From Aquimarina megaterium XH134 (GTDB lineage: Bacteria > Bacteroidota > Bacteroidia > Flavobacteriales > Flavobacteriaceae), in contig NZ_JACB01000004.1 in assembly GCF_000520975.1 (NCBI RefSeq), positions 124,001 to 188,000 on the forward strand: 64,000 nt of DNA, in the 5' to 3' direction. Every line of letters starts with the position of its first letter. Position 1 is the stretch's first letter. A program made the position numbers and the translations under genes. Below the pieces are notes generated by a model. It made no database searches. It was not told the origin of the DNA and was given only the letters and a program-made list of their open reading frames with translations. This document shows positions 16,574 through 25,120 of the stretch, one piece after another.

Positions 16574-16655
16574 TCTTGTTGTTTGTTGTCTAATGCTTGA
16601 TGTTCGAGGTGTTATTTCTAACTTCTAGCTCCTGACTCCTGACTTCGGACTTTTC
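16574..16655. repeat. TCTGACTTC-type simple repeat, copy 1
   Basis: A stretch of the type GATGTTCGAGGTGTTATTTCTAA is followed by irregular CTTC/CTCCTGACT units. It recurs at about 17950-18035 and more loosely at 18170-18213. The copies flank the three small genes at 16790-17885. Confidence 0.5.
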
Positions 16656-16789
16656 ACTTTCATATTTTTTATTTAGTATTGAGATCAACGTTTTACTGTT
16701 TTTTACTTTCATATACCAATCCACTTCGACAGGCTCAGTGTGACATTATTCAGTATTCGATATTTTCTACTTTTATAGGTGTCATTTTT

Positions 16790-17062
16790 CTATCCCACAA
16801 AAGGATGTAGCTTTTTATGTTTATGTTGTCTTGGATAAAACCCGAATGTAAACCCTACAGCTTCTGCATAGACAAAACTCTGTATAGCAATATCATATTC
16901 TATAGGGGCACCCAGAGATTTCATGGTATTGATAATGCGATACAATTTCGTTTTAGAGATTCCTAATCGATACGCAAGATCATCTGGTGATCCTGTGGCT
17001 TGTAGGCGAATAAGTTGATCAATTCGTTCTATAAGCTCAATCTGTTTGATAATGATGTTCAT
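16790..17062 (-). CDS. Small winged-helix DNA-binding protein
   Basis: A 90-residue protein whose centre is a helix-turn-helix: IDQLIRLQATGSPDDLAYRLGISKTKLYRIINTMKS, cut here into the recognisable parts SPDDLAYRLGIS and KTKLYRIINTM. The C-terminal part (FVYAEAVGFTFGFY) looks like a beta wing. Such small HTH proteins occur next to peptide natural product genes in flavobacteria, so it might regulate the precursors 300 bases downstream, but that is only inferred from position. Confidence 0.65.
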   Translation of the reverse strand: MNIIIKQIELIERIDQLIRLQATGSPDDLAYRLGISKTKLYRIINTMKSLGAPIEYDIAIQSFVYAEAVGFTFGFYPRQHKHKKLHPFVG

Positions 17063-17107
17063 AATGTGTTTTCCCTTTATTTTATTTTTTGCAATTTTTA
17101 ATCCTCC

Positions 17108-17365
17108 GAGGTCAAAATTTGGTGGTTACTGTAGGATTTTCGACCTCCCGGGTTAAAATTTGAACCCTTCTACTTAAAATTTGTATGCTGTTCATCAGTG
17201 GTTTGGGCTTTTTGACTTTCTGTTGGACCTTTTTGATGAAAATTTAGACTTTCGAGGTCCAATTTTGAGACCCTATAGTCTAAATTTGAGACTCTGTTCT
17301 CTAAAATTAGAGGTACGACACCCAATTTTGGGACTGCTATGTCTAATTTTGAGACGTCCGAGCCT
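17108..17365. repeat. Degenerate 20-24 bp repeat array
   Basis: Repeated units around a core (t)AAATTTGAGAC / CAATTTTGAGAC occur about every 20-24 bases: GAGGTCAAAATTTGG, GGTTAAAATTTGAAC, AGGTCCAATTTTGAGAC, GTCTAAATTTGAGAC, ACACCCAATTTTGGGAC, GTCTAATTTTGAGAC. On the minus strand part of it is translated as a 7-8-residue pattern such as VSKLD or VSNLD. Possibly a decaying minisatellite. Confidence 0.55.
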
Positions 17366-17388
17366 AACGAAGCGTCTTTTTGCCCCAT
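17170..17388 (-). CDS. Possible small repeat protein
   Basis: A 72-residue frame starting MGQKDASLGSDVSKLD, with a 7-8-residue repeat (VSKLDIA, VPKLGVV, VSNLDYR, VSKLDLE) generated by the DNA repeat beneath it. It starts 17 bases after the stop of the 159-residue gene upstream, which supports translation. The composition could equally be an accident of the repeat array. No function suggested. Confidence 0.35.
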   Translation of the reverse strand: MGQKDASLGSDVSKLDIAVPKLGVVPLILENRVSNLDYRVSKLDLESLNFHQKGPTESQKAQTTDEQHTNFK

Positions 17389-17405
17389 CAGAAGGTCTTT
17401 TTTAC

Positions 17406-17885
17406 CTATTCTTCTGTATTGTCTGACTTTGGGATACTTCTGGTACGGTTAAAAAACTGTTTCAGTTCTGCTACTTTTTCGGTAAACCCCGGTTTTCCTG
17501 CTCCTTTGCTATATTGCGAATACGCATAATCATTAAGCGCATCCTGGTAATTATCATAATCATGTAGGATCTTGGTGCTTTCTAATCTATAGGCCAGGCT
17601 TTCTAAACGACCTAATAGGTTTTCTGCAAATACGCGAGCTTTATAATCTTTTTCAAACTCTTCCCAATCTACATCGGGAGAACTAAGTGTACTACTGTTT
17701 TGGCGATAATCCCAAACCTTATTTACAAATAGTTTATTGGTTTCATTAATGGCCTTGTAGCTCCCTCGTTCTTTTTCGGTTAGGGCTGCTAGTTTATTAG
17801 TAAACATGGCTTCTAATTGTGCTACTAGTTGCCCCGCCTGATCTCTTTCTTCTTGTGTTAATAAATCTTGAATGATGTTTCTCAT
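17406..17885 (-). CDS. Helical protein of unknown function
   Basis: A 159-residue, mostly alpha-helical, charged protein without signal or membrane segment (LLTQEERDQAGQLVAQLEAMF near the start, FTEKVAELKQFFNRT near the end). I recognise no family. It is the first of three minus-strand small genes bounded by the simple repeats at 17950-18035 and 16574-16655. Confidence 0.6.
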   Translation of the reverse strand: MRNIIQDLLTQEERDQAGQLVAQLEAMFTNKLAALTEKERGSYKAINETNKLFVNKVWDYRQNSSTLSSPDVDWEEFEKDYKARVFAENLLGRLESLAYRLESTKILHDYDNYQDALNDYAYSQYSKGAGKPGFTEKVAELKQFFNRTRSIPKSDNTEE

Positions 17886-17949
17886 TGTTTTATTTTTAGT
17901 ATTTAGATATTAGTATTGAGTATTGAGATAAATTTTGTTGTTAGTTGAT

Positions 17950-18213
17950 AGTTTTTTGTTGTCCGGTGTTTGATGTCCGAGGTGTTGAATTTCTAACTTC
18001 TAACTTCTGACTTCTGACCCCTGACTTCCAACTTTATACTGTTTTCATTTATCATTTTGCAGTTTTACATTTTTAAAAAAGAAGTAGGAGCAATTAAAAA
18101 TGGGATATGTACACAAACTCAACTATGCTTAGCTATATAAATTACTCCTACCTTTTTCTTTTTTATTTCTTAGCTTCCAGTCCCCGTCATCCGAAACCTG
18201 ACTTCCGACTTCA
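17950..18213. repeat. TCTGACTTC-type simple repeats, copies 2 and 3
   Basis: Copy 2 (about 17950-18035) begins TTTGATGTCCGAGGTGTTGA and runs into TTCTAACTTCTAACTTCTGA. Copy 3 (18170-18213) is a looser version with CTGACTTCCGACTTC. Between them is AT-rich sequence with no gene that I can see. Confidence 0.5.
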
Positions 18214-18426
18214 TTTATAATTCATCATTTCTTCCTGTATTCTCTGCTCTATTTTACTCATCATATAGTACATCATAAGCACATCCTGATTATTTATTTT
18301 AATTATGGGGTTAATGTGGTTAAGTACTTTACATACGATCTCTTGGGGGGCTTTTGTTCTTGCTATCAATTTGCGATGTACCAAAGCTTTTTGTGTAGTA
18401 CACAGTTGGTTATAATGCATAAACAT
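18211..18426 (-). CDS. Small hypothetical protein
   Basis: 71 residues with no recognised motif (MFMHYNQLCTTQKALVHRKL at the start, MSKIEQRIQEEMMNYK at the end), predicted helical. It follows the next gene by 11 bases on the same strand, so the two are probably one transcript. The function is unknown. Confidence 0.45.
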   Translation of the reverse strand: MFMHYNQLCTTQKALVHRKLIARTKAPQEIVCKVLNHINPIIKINNQDVLMMYYMMSKIEQRIQEEMMNYK

Positions 18427-18437
18427 AAGTAGGTGGT

Positions 18438-18716
18438 TTATGATAAAATTGGGGGGCTACACCAACTATTTTTGGGAGTAAGTAATAGTATATTACGTGC
18501 TTTATAGATGAGTTGTATGGCTTCTTCACTGGATATCCCTTTGGTATATAATTTATTGATCCATCGATAGAGTAGCATCTCATATGGGCTATGATTAGCC
18601 AGGTTATATATAAAAGTATCCATAGTAAAGTGTAACGTTTTTAAGATATCGGACATAAACTTATGTTTGCTGTTAAATTCTAAATACTCCATGTTGGTTG
18701 TTTTTTGTTGAGTCAA
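18438..18716 (-). CDS. Small hypothetical protein
   Basis: 92 residues if the first ATG is used; a second ATG at 18692 (MEYLEFNSKHKFMSDIL) is a good alternative. It is helical, with an ISSEEAIQLIYKARNILLL segment and no signal peptide. The paired palindromes at 18761-18792 lie just upstream. No family recognised. Confidence 0.45.
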   Translation of the reverse strand: MTQQKTTNMEYLEFNSKHKFMSDILKTLHFTMDTFIYNLANHSPYEMLLYRWINKLYTKGISSEEAIQLIYKARNILLLTPKNSWCSPPILS

Positions 18717-18760
18717 ATATAACAGGGAGAATTACGTTAGTGCAAGGAGAGGATATCGTG

Positions 18761-18792
18761 ATTCATGAATTCCGGAGGTGTAATTCATGAAT
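18761..18792. promoter_or_regulatory. Paired palindromes ATTCATGAAT, 22 bp apart
   Basis: Two identical 10-bp palindromes at 18761-18770 and 18783-18792 lie on about the same face of the helix (22 bp, two turns). They sit between the divergent starts of the small gene at 18716 and the TPR-AraC regulator at 18933. This geometry is typical of an operator for a dimeric or tetrameric regulator. Confidence 0.5.
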
Positions 18793-18932
18793 TTCGAAAA
18801 CAATAATTTAAAATATGTATTTGTTTATTAGGTGTTTAAGTCTAGTTTGGTTAATGCTTAATGTATTATATTTGAATTCAAAATGAATGTAATTGATCTC
18901 TTAGGTCAAGTAGAAAAGAGAGGTGAATTTTT

Positions 18933-20630
18933 ATGAAAATTATAATCCAAATCGTTTTATTTTTATTCTTATTATTGCTTCCTTTATTTGCCTATAGTCA
19001 AGAAAAAAAAATTCCTGATTCATTAAAACAAAAGTCTTTTGAGGAATTGCTTAAATCGTATAGAAAATATAAGCTTAGTGATACCTTATATAAAACCATA
19101 TATTCCAATTCTATACTATTAAAAGCAAAACAAGAAAATAATGCTTTAGAACAGGCAAGAGGATATCGATTAGTATCATTCAATTATTTTAATAATTTGC
19201 CTATCAGAATTGCTTACCTCGATAGTTCTATTAAAATAAGTAAAAACCTTAATCACAAAAAATATCCAACGGTATCTTATTCAAACCTTGGAGGATTATA
19301 TTATACTAATGGTTATTATACTAAAGCATTAGAAAGTTATTTAAAAGCATTAGAATATGCAGAAAAAAATGGACATAAAGGGTTTTATTATATAACAAGT
19401 CATAACATAGGCCGTTTAAAATCAAAAATTGGAGAAGATAGAGAAGCGATAAAAGTTTTTAAACAAGTGCTTAAATTTGAAGACTCGTTCGATTATCCTT
19501 CCAAAAGAAAAGTTAACACGCTATTAGCTCTTGCAAATTCATTCAGAAAATTGAAACAAAATGATTCTGCTTCATATTATTATAGAAGAGCTATAGATAT
19601 TGCCTATAATAATTATGAAATTTACTACTATTATGGGGTTTTAGGAGAAGGTATAAATTTATATGATAAAAATAAATATCATGCTGCTATGGATAGTATT
19701 CAAAAAGCTTTACCTTCTATAGAAAAAAACAAATATTATGTAACTCAGGAATTTATAGTGAATGCATACTTATATCAGGCAAAACTTTATGAAAAGCTTG
19801 GTAAATCCCTCAAGTCAATTAGTAGTCTAGAAAAACTTGATCAATATATACAAGAAACAAGATTTACATCTTTAGAATCTAGAAAAGGATATGAGATGTT
19901 AATTGATTATTATAAGAAAAATAAAGATATAAATAACCAACTACTTTACACACAGAAACTGATCAAATATGATAGCTTACTTTATAAAAACTATAAATCT
20001 TTAACACATAGAATTGTAAAACAATACGACACTCCTAATTTGCTCAAGCAGGAAAAACAATTAATTGAAACGCTTTCTAAAGATAAAAGAAAAACCCAGT
20101 ATGGTTTATGGATTACAATTGCTATATGTGTTTTAATACTAGGGTTGTTTGTTTATAGCTATTCGAGACAACTTGTGTATAAAAAAAGGTATAATAATAT
20201 TCTTCATAATATATCTGAAAAGAAAAGCAAACCTGATAATCTAAACAATATAGAAATAAAAACAAATATTGGGATTTCTGAAGACATTGTTAACTCGATA
20301 ATTGAACAACTAGCTAAGTTTGAAGAAAATCATAACTATTTATCTTCGAACATAACAATAAGTAAATTGGCTAATGATTTTAAAACAAATTCTAAATATA
20401 TATCTAAAGTAGTTAATTATCATAAGAAAAAAAGTTTTGTGCTATATATTAATGAACTTAGAATTCATTATGTTACTCAGAAATTAAAAAATGATAGTAA
20501 ACTAAGAAATTATACTCTACAGGCTATTGCAAGAGAAATAGGATTTAATACATCTGAATCTTTTGTTAGATCATTTCGCAAAGTACATGGTATTTCACCA
20601 ACATATTACATAAAAAAAATAAACAACTGA
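18933..20630 (+). CDS. TPR sensor / AraC-type regulator, membrane-anchored
   Basis: A signal-like N-terminus (VLFLFLLLLPLFAYSQ) is followed by a TPR domain at about 70-340 (for example NLGGLYYTNGYYTKALESYL), one membrane helix at about 390-410 (LWITIAICVLILGLFVYSY), and a C-terminal AraC DNA-binding domain at about 455-560 (ISKLANDFKTNSKYISKVVN; LQAIAREIGFNTSESFVRSF). The TPR part would be periplasmic and the DNA-binding part cytoplasmic. In Bacteroidota this layout is often found beside peptide or polysaccharide genes. Here the next gene is a lanthipeptide-like precursor, its likely target. Confidence 0.85.
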   Translation: MKIIIQIVLFLFLLLLPLFAYSQEKKIPDSLKQKSFEELLKSYRKYKLSDTLYKTIYSNSILLKAKQENNALEQARGYRLVSFNYFNNLPIRIAYLDSSIKISKNLNHKKYPTVSYSNLGGLYYTNGYYTKALESYLKALEYAEKNGHKGFYYITSHNIGRLKSKIGEDREAIKVFKQVLKFEDSFDYPSKRKVNTLLALANSFRKLKQNDSASYYYRRAIDIAYNNYEIYYYYGVLGEGINLYDKNKYHAAMDSIQKALPSIEKNKYYVTQEFIVNAYLYQAKLYEKLGKSLKSISSLEKLDQYIQETRFTSLESRKGYEMLIDYYKKNKDINNQLLYTQKLIKYDSLLYKNYKSLTHRIVKQYDTPNLLKQEKQLIETLSKDKRKTQYGLWITIAICVLILGLFVYSYSRQLVYKKRYNNILHNISEKKSKPDNLNNIEIKTNIGISEDIVNSIIEQLAKFEENHNYLSSNITISKLANDFKTNSKYISKVVNYHKKKSFVLYINELRIHYVTQKLKNDSKLRNYTLQAIAREIGFNTSESFVRSFRKVHGISPTYYIKKINN

Positions 20631-20759
20631 TTTTCAGCTAGGTATATGCTGTAATTCTGGAATTACGATATGTAAAATATTTTTCCTTTAATGTTATCCA
20701 GATATTTAAGAAAAATTATTTAGAAATTTATCTTCAAATTATTAAAACCATAATGAATA

Positions 20760-20906
20760 ATGAAAAAAAAGATTAATACAAAATTGTCTCTAAAAAAGTT
20801 AAAAATCGCAAAGATCAATAACTTGACAAAAATTAAGGGTGGCTCTAAAGTTACCTGTAATAGTGAATTAGATGAATGCTCTGATGGTGTCTGTGACACA
20901 CAATAA
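20760..20906 (+). CDS. Lanthipeptide-like precursor with double-glycine leader
   Basis: A 48-residue peptide. The leader is MKKKINTKLSLKKLKIAKIN then NLTKIKGG, the pattern of Bacteroidota natural product precursors (KKLxLxKxxIAKLNN...I.GG). The core after Gly28 is SKVTCNSELDECSDGVCDTQ: three Cys (33, 40, 45), with Ser and Thr residues available for dehydration and ring formation. It is short and easily missed. No lantibiotic dehydratase or cyclase is present in the window, so either modification enzymes act from elsewhere or the peptide is disulfide-bonded only. A hairpin terminator follows directly. Confidence 0.75.
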   Translation: MKKKINTKLSLKKLKIAKINNLTKIKGGSKVTCNSELDECSDGVCDTQ

Positions 20907-20930
20907 TAATAAATTATTCAATTTCTTGAG

Positions 20931-20974
20931 AATATCAAACCTTTTTATATTATGTAGAAAGGTTTGATATTTTT
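20931..20974 (+). terminator. Rho-independent-like terminator after the precursor
   Basis: A perfect 14-bp stem AATATCAAACCTTT / AAAGGTTTGATATT with a run of T after it, 24 bases after the precursor stop. It isolates the short precursor transcript from the peptidase genes downstream. Confidence 0.75.
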
Positions 20975-21136
20975 GTAAAAGTATTTTTATGATCTTTTTA
21001 TTATAATATTTATGAATTTTAAAACTTTACCCTTGCTTTATTATTAATTTCTTTATTAAGCTTGATTCAATTTATTAGGTTGGGTATATTAAGTTTTATT
21101 GATATATTCAAAATTCACATTCTAATCTCTATTAAT

Positions 21137-23359
21137 ATGCCTGAAAATAAAAACACACAAAGCATGCTATTTCGACAAAGGATATACCATATATTATTGT
21201 TATTAATTTATATCATCATATCGTTTTCTTCATGTAGCGAAGTAACAAAATATGACTATCCCTTAGTAGATAAAAAACCTATGTCTTTTAATTATCATGG
21301 ATTGGAGATTATAGATGAATATATAAATCTTGAAAATTTAGAAGACTCAACTGTAATTAGGTGGCTAAAAAAACAAGATAGTTTGGCAAAAAATGTTTTA
21401 CAAGCTATTAGTCATGGTAGAGACCGATTAATAGATTTACAAAAACAACTGGATCAAAAAAGTGAATTTAAAATTTCTCGAAAAATAAGAAGGGAGAATG
21501 GGAAATATTTTTTCTTAAAACAATCACTAGAAGAGAATTATAGTAAATTATATTTTCGTTCAAATTTCAATTCTAATAAGGATTCCCTAATATTTGATCC
21601 TGCTACATACAAGAATAATTCTAAATATAAAATCAATTATATTAGGCCAGATTGGGATGGAAACCAAGTTGTGGTTAGCCTTGCGAAACCAGATGAAGAA
21701 ATATCAGAACTTATACTTATCAATTTACTAACAAAAGAGAAAATCTATGGTATTACTTCTAATGCAGCTCCTGCTTCACTTGAGGGAATCGATTGGTTAC
21801 CTGATAATTCAGGGTTTATCTATCAACATGCACCGAATTTTAAAAGCAGTGATCCTTCATATTTTCACAATACCATAGCAACTCTTTATATAATTGCAGA
21901 TGCAGTCAATAAAAAACTATTTTCAAGGATAACTCACCCTCAATTAAATCTGAAGCCTGAAGATTTTCCTATCGTTTCTTATTATGATAGAACAGATCCT
22001 TATTTATTTGGTATGATTGCTGGACCCAGCCCTTATGCCGACACCTATTCTGCGGATATAAAAGAGCTAAATAACTCAAAGGTTAAATGGAAATTATTGT
22101 TTACTAAACAAGAAAAAATAAAAAAATACTTACACAGAAAAGATTCATTAATATTTTTAACAGCAAAAGAAAGTTCTAATTTTAAAATTTGTAAAACATC
22201 AATAAACGATCCTAATTTTTCTAACCCTATAATTATAATTCCAGAAAAAAAGGACCAAGTAATAACAGATTTTGAATATACTAAAAATGGGTTGTTTTAT
22301 ACCACCTTAAAAAATGGTGTTGTTGCAAGATTGTTCCATTTTCTTGATGGTAAAGAAACCGAAATTGAACTACCCCAAGTTTCTGGGAGAATTGTCATAA
22401 GTTCAAGTGGATTAAATAGTAAATACTTAAACGTAATTACTACAGGATGGACTAATCCCATCAAAAAATATCTTTATGATTTTAATAAAGACAAATTCAT
22501 TTCAGATGCTTTAGTAATTAATACTACTACAGATAGTTTTGAAAGTATAAAAATAAAAGAAATAGAAATTGAGTCTCATGATGGTAAAATGGTTCCTTTA
22601 TCAATAATACATAACACTGATATCGAGATGAATGGTTTAAACTCAACATTGATAAGAGGTTATGGATCTTATGGTTTATCCATGAAACCAGCTTTTCGTT
22701 CATCTACAATAACTTGGTTAAAAGAGGGGGGTATTCTTGTATATGCTCATGTTCGAGGAGGAAGTGAAAAAGGAAATGATTGGTATGAAGGTGGATTTAA
22801 AACTACTAAATCCAATACTTGGAAGGATGTTATCGCTTGTACAGAATACTTGATTGAGAAAGGTTATACCTCACCTAATAAAATTGCTATTCTAGGTAGT
22901 AGCGCAGGAGGAATTATGATGGGTAGAGCAATTACAGAAAGGCCGGATTTATTTAAAGTAGCTATTGGAGATGTTCCGTCAATGAATATGATTCGTTCTG
23001 AAATAGCTACTAATGGACTGAATAGCGTAAAAGAATTTGGTACGGTTAAGGATTCTATTGAATTTAAAGCACTTTTAGAAATGGATTCATATCATCAAAT
23101 CAAAAATAATATCAATTATCCAGCAGTACTAATAGCATCAGGATACAAAGATTCTAGAGTTCCTATTTGGAGTTCGGGAAAATTCATAGCGAGACTTCAA
23201 GAAGCTACTACCTCAAATAATCCTATTATATTTTCAGTAGATTTTGAATCAGGGCATAGTGTAAGGGATAATAAGTTGAAGACTTATCAGAAGTATGCTG
23301 ATTATTATGCATTTGCCCTCTGGCAAACTGGCCACCCAGATTATCAGCCTAAAGAATGA
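21137..23359 (+). CDS. Prolyl oligopeptidase family (S9) lipoprotein
   Basis: This is a serine peptidase of the prolyl oligopeptidase family, cutting short peptides after proline or acting as a related endopeptidase. The N-terminal half is the beta-propeller gate (for example WLPDNSGFIYQHAP). The C-terminal alpha/beta hydrolase has nucleophile Ser in LGSSAGGIMMGR near residue 587, Asp in GYKDSRVP and His in ESGHSVRD. A hydrophobic stretch ending FSSCSE marks it as a lipoprotein. The frame is open from 21062 with a TTG codon, but ATG at 21137 or 21164 is more credible. It is followed after 18 bases by the EreA-like gene. Confidence 0.88.
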   Translation: MPENKNTQSMLFRQRIYHILLLLIYIIISFSSCSEVTKYDYPLVDKKPMSFNYHGLEIIDEYINLENLEDSTVIRWLKKQDSLAKNVLQAISHGRDRLIDLQKQLDQKSEFKISRKIRRENGKYFFLKQSLEENYSKLYFRSNFNSNKDSLIFDPATYKNNSKYKINYIRPDWDGNQVVVSLAKPDEEISELILINLLTKEKIYGITSNAAPASLEGIDWLPDNSGFIYQHAPNFKSSDPSYFHNTIATLYIIADAVNKKLFSRITHPQLNLKPEDFPIVSYYDRTDPYLFGMIAGPSPYADTYSADIKELNNSKVKWKLLFTKQEKIKKYLHRKDSLIFLTAKESSNFKICKTSINDPNFSNPIIIIPEKKDQVITDFEYTKNGLFYTTLKNGVVARLFHFLDGKETEIELPQVSGRIVISSSGLNSKYLNVITTGWTNPIKKYLYDFNKDKFISDALVINTTTDSFESIKIKEIEIESHDGKMVPLSIIHNTDIEMNGLNSTLIRGYGSYGLSMKPAFRSSTITWLKEGGILVYAHVRGGSEKGNDWYEGGFKTTKSNTWKDVIACTEYLIEKGYTSPNKIAILGSSAGGIMMGRAITERPDLFKVAIGDVPSMNMIRSEIATNGLNSVKEFGTVKDSIEFKALLEMDSYHQIKNNINYPAVLIASGYKDSRVPIWSSGKFIARLQEATTSNNPIIFSVDFESGHSVRDNKLKTYQKYADYYAFALWQTGHPDYQPKE

Positions 23360-23377
23360 TCCTAAGGTGTAATAATA

Positions 23378-25117
23378 ATGAAAAACGTATCCCTTTTATT
23401 TTTAGTATTCTCTCTAGCTGCTTTTGGTCAAGAGACAGTATTGGTATTTGAAAAAGGTCAAGAAGCCAAACTCAAAGGAAATAAAAAGCACTTATATAAA
23501 GTAAATTTTAATAATGGTGAATTACTGCAATTGCATCTACTACAAAAAAATGTAGATCTGCAAATCATTGCCTTCTCACCAGATAATGATACTTTGAAGC
23601 AATTTGATTCTCCTAATGGAAAAAATGGATTAGAAATCGTTGAATTACCTATAGAAAAAAGCGGCGTATATCATTTTGAAGTTAGTCCTCTTATTCCTAA
23701 GAGATTTACAGATTCTACCAGACAAAATTATATTGATAACATCGATGGTAGTTATATTGTTTCAAAATATAGAATATTTTCTGAAAAAGAACATTTTCAA
23801 TTACAAAACAGAAGAAAAGCACGAAAAGATAGTGTAATTTCTTGGATTAAAGATCAATCGATACTAGTAAATGATGTAAAAGCAGAAACTGGGCTTACCG
23901 ATCTTTCCAGTATAAAATCTATTTTTAAAGATGTTCAAATTGTTGGTTTGGGAGAAACCAGTCATGGGACTAAGGAAATCTTCCAGATGAAACATCGTAT
24001 GTTGGAGTTTTTGGTTAAAGAAATGGGATTTACCATTTTTGCAATAGAGGCAAGCCATGTAGGATGTAAACCAATCAATGATTATGTTTTGAAAGGGAAA
24101 GGCATAATTAGAGATGCATTGACCGCTCAAGGGTTTTGGATTTGGAACACAGAGGAAGTAATCGATATGATCGAATGGATGCGTAACTATAACCTATCAG
24201 TTTCAGAAAATAAAAAGGTAAAATTTATTGGAGTAGATACTCAAATGGTTGGGCTTGACTTAGCATATGAAAGAATAAGTGATTTCGTTAAAAAAACAAA
24301 TACTAATGGATTGCTAATAATAGATGTAGATGCATTATTTAAAAAATTAAAAAACAACCCCAACAGAAACGATATGTCTTTACAAAGACAAAAATTATAT
24401 ACCTTGTTATCATACCTTATCTTAAACAAAGCTAAACTAGTTGATCAAACATCAAAACAAATATATGAGCAGATTATTTCAGATTTAAGAAAGATCATAC
24501 AAGGTGTTGAGGTTGGAGATAGAAAATATAGAAAAGCTTTTGATATTAATATTCGCGATGAATATATGGCACAAACAGTTTTAGAAATATTACAAAATGA
24601 AAAGCCAGGGGCTAAAATGGTACTTTGGGCTCATAATACTCATATCTCAAAAAATATAAAAACAAAAGTAAGCGGCAAAGCTCGACCTCTAGGTAGTATT
24701 TTAAAAGAATATATAGCAGAAAAATATTATGCCATTGGTTTTTCTACGAATCAGGGAAGTTTTAGAGCAATGAATTATAATGCTAAAGAAAAAAAATATG
24801 ATAAAAATGCAGTTTTTACTCTTCCTCCTGCCAAAGAAGGAAGCTTAGACTGGTATTTTGCTCAAGCCGATAAGGATATTTTCTTTATTGATTTTGTTAA
24901 ATCATCGCGATCTAAAACAGTTACTACTTTTTTGAGTCAAGAAAGAAAAACATATCGAGGAGGAGCCAGTTGGAGCCTTGATTATGGTATACTACCGGCT
25001 TTTGATATATCACCAGGTAAAAATTTTGATGGCATGATCTTTATCAAAGAAACTTCTAGCGCGGTTCTTACCCCTGGAGGCGAAAAGGAAATTGAGAAGC
25101 GATTAAAGAAACAATAA
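23378..25117 (+). CDS. Erythromycin esterase family protein, secreted
   Basis: An N-terminal signal peptide ending AAFGQ is followed by a roughly 150-residue domain with beta character (sensor-like; VLVFEKGQEAKLKGNKKHLY), then the EreA-type domain starting near residue 165. Key motifs are GLGETSHGTKEIF near 190, FAIEASHVG, and WAHNTHISKN. These are the Glu/His catalytic elements of the family. Despite the name, the substrate outside the erythromycin enzymes is unknown; other members of the wider superfamily cut peptides or esters. It sits between an S9 peptidase and a DoxX-like gene in a tight operon. Confidence 0.85.
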   Translation: MKNVSLLFLVFSLAAFGQETVLVFEKGQEAKLKGNKKHLYKVNFNNGELLQLHLLQKNVDLQIIAFSPDNDTLKQFDSPNGKNGLEIVELPIEKSGVYHFEVSPLIPKRFTDSTRQNYIDNIDGSYIVSKYRIFSEKEHFQLQNRRKARKDSVISWIKDQSILVNDVKAETGLTDLSSIKSIFKDVQIVGLGETSHGTKEIFQMKHRMLEFLVKEMGFTIFAIEASHVGCKPINDYVLKGKGIIRDALTAQGFWIWNTEEVIDMIEWMRNYNLSVSENKKVKFIGVDTQMVGLDLAYERISDFVKKTNTNGLLIIDVDALFKKLKNNPNRNDMSLQRQKLYTLLSYLILNKAKLVDQTSKQIYEQIISDLRKIIQGVEVGDRKYRKAFDINIRDEYMAQTVLEILQNEKPGAKMVLWAHNTHISKNIKTKVSGKARPLGSILKEYIAEKYYAIGFSTNQGSFRAMNYNAKEKKYDKNAVFTLPPAKEGSLDWYFAQADKDIFFIDFVKSSRSKTVTTFLSQERKTYRGGASWSLDYGILPAFDISPGKNFDGMIFIKETSSAVLTPGGEKEIEKRLKKQ

Positions 25118-25120
25118 ACT

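Noticed and set aside
21062..21136. Upstream extension of the S9 peptidase frame beginning at TTG
   Set aside because: Adds a second hydrophobic stretch and does not start with ATG; the ATG at 21137 or 21164 gives a proper lipoprotein signal.
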